A stretch of DNA of 7,262 nucleotides. Origin: an uncultured Ignavibacteriota bacterium. Its GTDB lineage: Bacteria > Bacteroidota > Ignavibacteria > Tepidaquicellales > Tepidaquicellaceae. Shown here one piece after another: positions 6,686-7,262 of this stretch. Location of the stretch: contig CALKAJ010000047.1 of assembly GCA_937983305.1 (NCBI GenBank), positions 1-7,262 of the forward strand. The letters run 5' to 3'. Every line of letters begins with the position of its first letter. The first letter of the stretch is position 1. The position numbers and the translations under genes are program-made. The notes beneath the pieces are model-generated. The model was not told the DNA's origin, made no database searches, and was given only the letters and a program-made list of their open reading frames with translations.

Positions 6686-7262
6686 TTATTTATTAATTAG
6701 ATTTTGTCCAACAATTTCTTCTATACTAAAAATTGACTGATAATAGCTTAGAAGTGCTGTATTATAATTATTTCTCGAACTTATCAAAGTCTGTTTAGCA
6801 AGCAAATATTCGAGATATGTTGATTCGCCAACTTCAAAACTTTTTGAAGCTGTTCTAAAAATCTCTTCTGATTGAGGTAATATGTCATTCAAATAAAGTT
6901 TTACTTGTTTGAGATTATTCTCATAATCGGTCATTGAACTTTTTAGTTTTAAGGCTATGTCATTTTTTGTTAATTGAAGGACATTTTCTGATATGGATTG
7001 ATTTGCATTTGCTTCCTGAACTTTACCGCTTTGTTCAAACATAAACCATAAAGGTACTGATACTCCAGCCGATATACCGTGAAAACCGCTTTGATTATCC
7101 AATGTTTGAGACAAATATGCTAGATTCACCTTTGGCAAGTAGGTAGATTTAGCAAGGCTTATATCTACTTTTGAAATTTCGTAATTTAGTTCAGCAATCT
7201 TTATTTGTGGATTGTTTTCTTCAATTAATTTGAGATAATTTTCTTTGTTTAAAGAATAATCT
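6686..7262 (-). CDS. Outer-membrane efflux factor (TolC/CzcC family), 5' part missing
   Basis: The frame is open from the right edge of the window to TAA at 6686, giving 191 codons of the C-terminal part. The visible part starts near NKENYLKLIEENNPQIKIAE, typical of the beginning of the second OEP repeat. It continues through a predicted beta segment (GISAGVSVPLWF) and long amphipathic helices (QSGKVQEANANQSISENVLQ; FEVGESTYLEYLLAKQTLIS) to SIEEIVGQNLINK. This is the pattern of CzcC/CusC-type trimeric channels that form the outer-membrane and periplasmic tunnel. Such proteins usually have about 400-460 residues, so roughly the first half, with its signal peptide and the operon promoter, lies outside the window. 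An in-frame TTG at 7138 could be mistaken for a start, but coding continues well upstream of it. The adaptor gene follows after 15 bp, in one operon. Confidence 0.92.
   Translation of the reverse strand, partial: DYSLNKENYLKLIEENNPQIKIAELNYEISKVDISLAKSTYLPKVNLAYLSQTLDNQSGFHGISAGVSVPLWFMFEQSGKVQEANANQSISENVLQLTKNDIALKLKSSMTDYENNLKQVKLYLNDILPQSEEIFRTASKSFEVGESTYLEYLLAKQTLISSRNNYNTALLSYYQSIFSIEEIVGQNLINK

Noticed and set aside
6686..7138. Reading the outer-membrane factor as a complete 150-aa protein starting at TTG 7138
   Set aside because: The same frame is open for a further 41 codons to the window edge and encodes typical OEP-repeat sequence, so the TTG is an internal Leu codon.

Overview
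This is an AT-rich stretch of bacterial DNA in which every supportable gene lies on the minus strand. Low G+C, lipoprotein-style Gram-negative envelope proteins and the protein types (a DUF2279-like envelope protein, a FN3 protein with a 'MANYFPxxDADF'-type N-terminus, a PII protein linked to metal efflux) suggest a member of the Bacteroidota/Chlorobiota/Ignavibacteriota group. That placement is inference; no rRNA or marker gene is present. The first 53 bases are not genomic: they match the Illumina P5/Read 1 adapter at 51 of 53 positions. The window therefore probably begins at an untrimmed contig end.

Right part (7262 to 1979, read on the minus strand): a heavy-metal efflux operon. In transcription order it holds the C-terminal part of a TolC/CzcC-type outer-membrane factor (cut by the window end), a lipoprotein periplasmic adaptor (CzcB/CusB type) with histidine clusters, a full-length inner-membrane RND pump (CzcA/CusA type, 1034 aa), and a small PII-family protein. 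The first three would form a tripartite channel that exports metal cations from the periplasm or inner membrane to the outside, driven by protons. The PII protein has the fold signatures of GlnB/GlnK but lacks the uridylylated tyrosine and the conserved T-loop glutamine. That matches the PII-NG type known to accompany metal efflux pumps. The operon is tight: a 15-bp gap with a ribosome binding site, then a 1-base TGATG overlap, then a 61-bp gap holding a strong 10-bp hairpin before the PII gene. A possible 27-codon ORF starts inside the PII stop codon (ATGA overlap).

Middle (1898 to 1680): an AT-rich non-coding stretch with an 8-bp inverted repeat and two paired CCAA repeats exactly 42 bp apart, followed by a clear ribosome binding site. 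It should hold the promoter of the next unit.

Left part (1679 to 54): a two-gene unit. The first gene encodes a 206-aa protein with a helical N-terminal half and a C-terminal fibronectin type III domain, and is richer in G+C than its surroundings. Its TAA stop directly abuts the ATG of a DUF2279/YfiM-like envelope protein, which is cut at its C-terminus by the adapter. The reading frame stays open through the adapter, so an automatic gene call would add 17 artificial residues.
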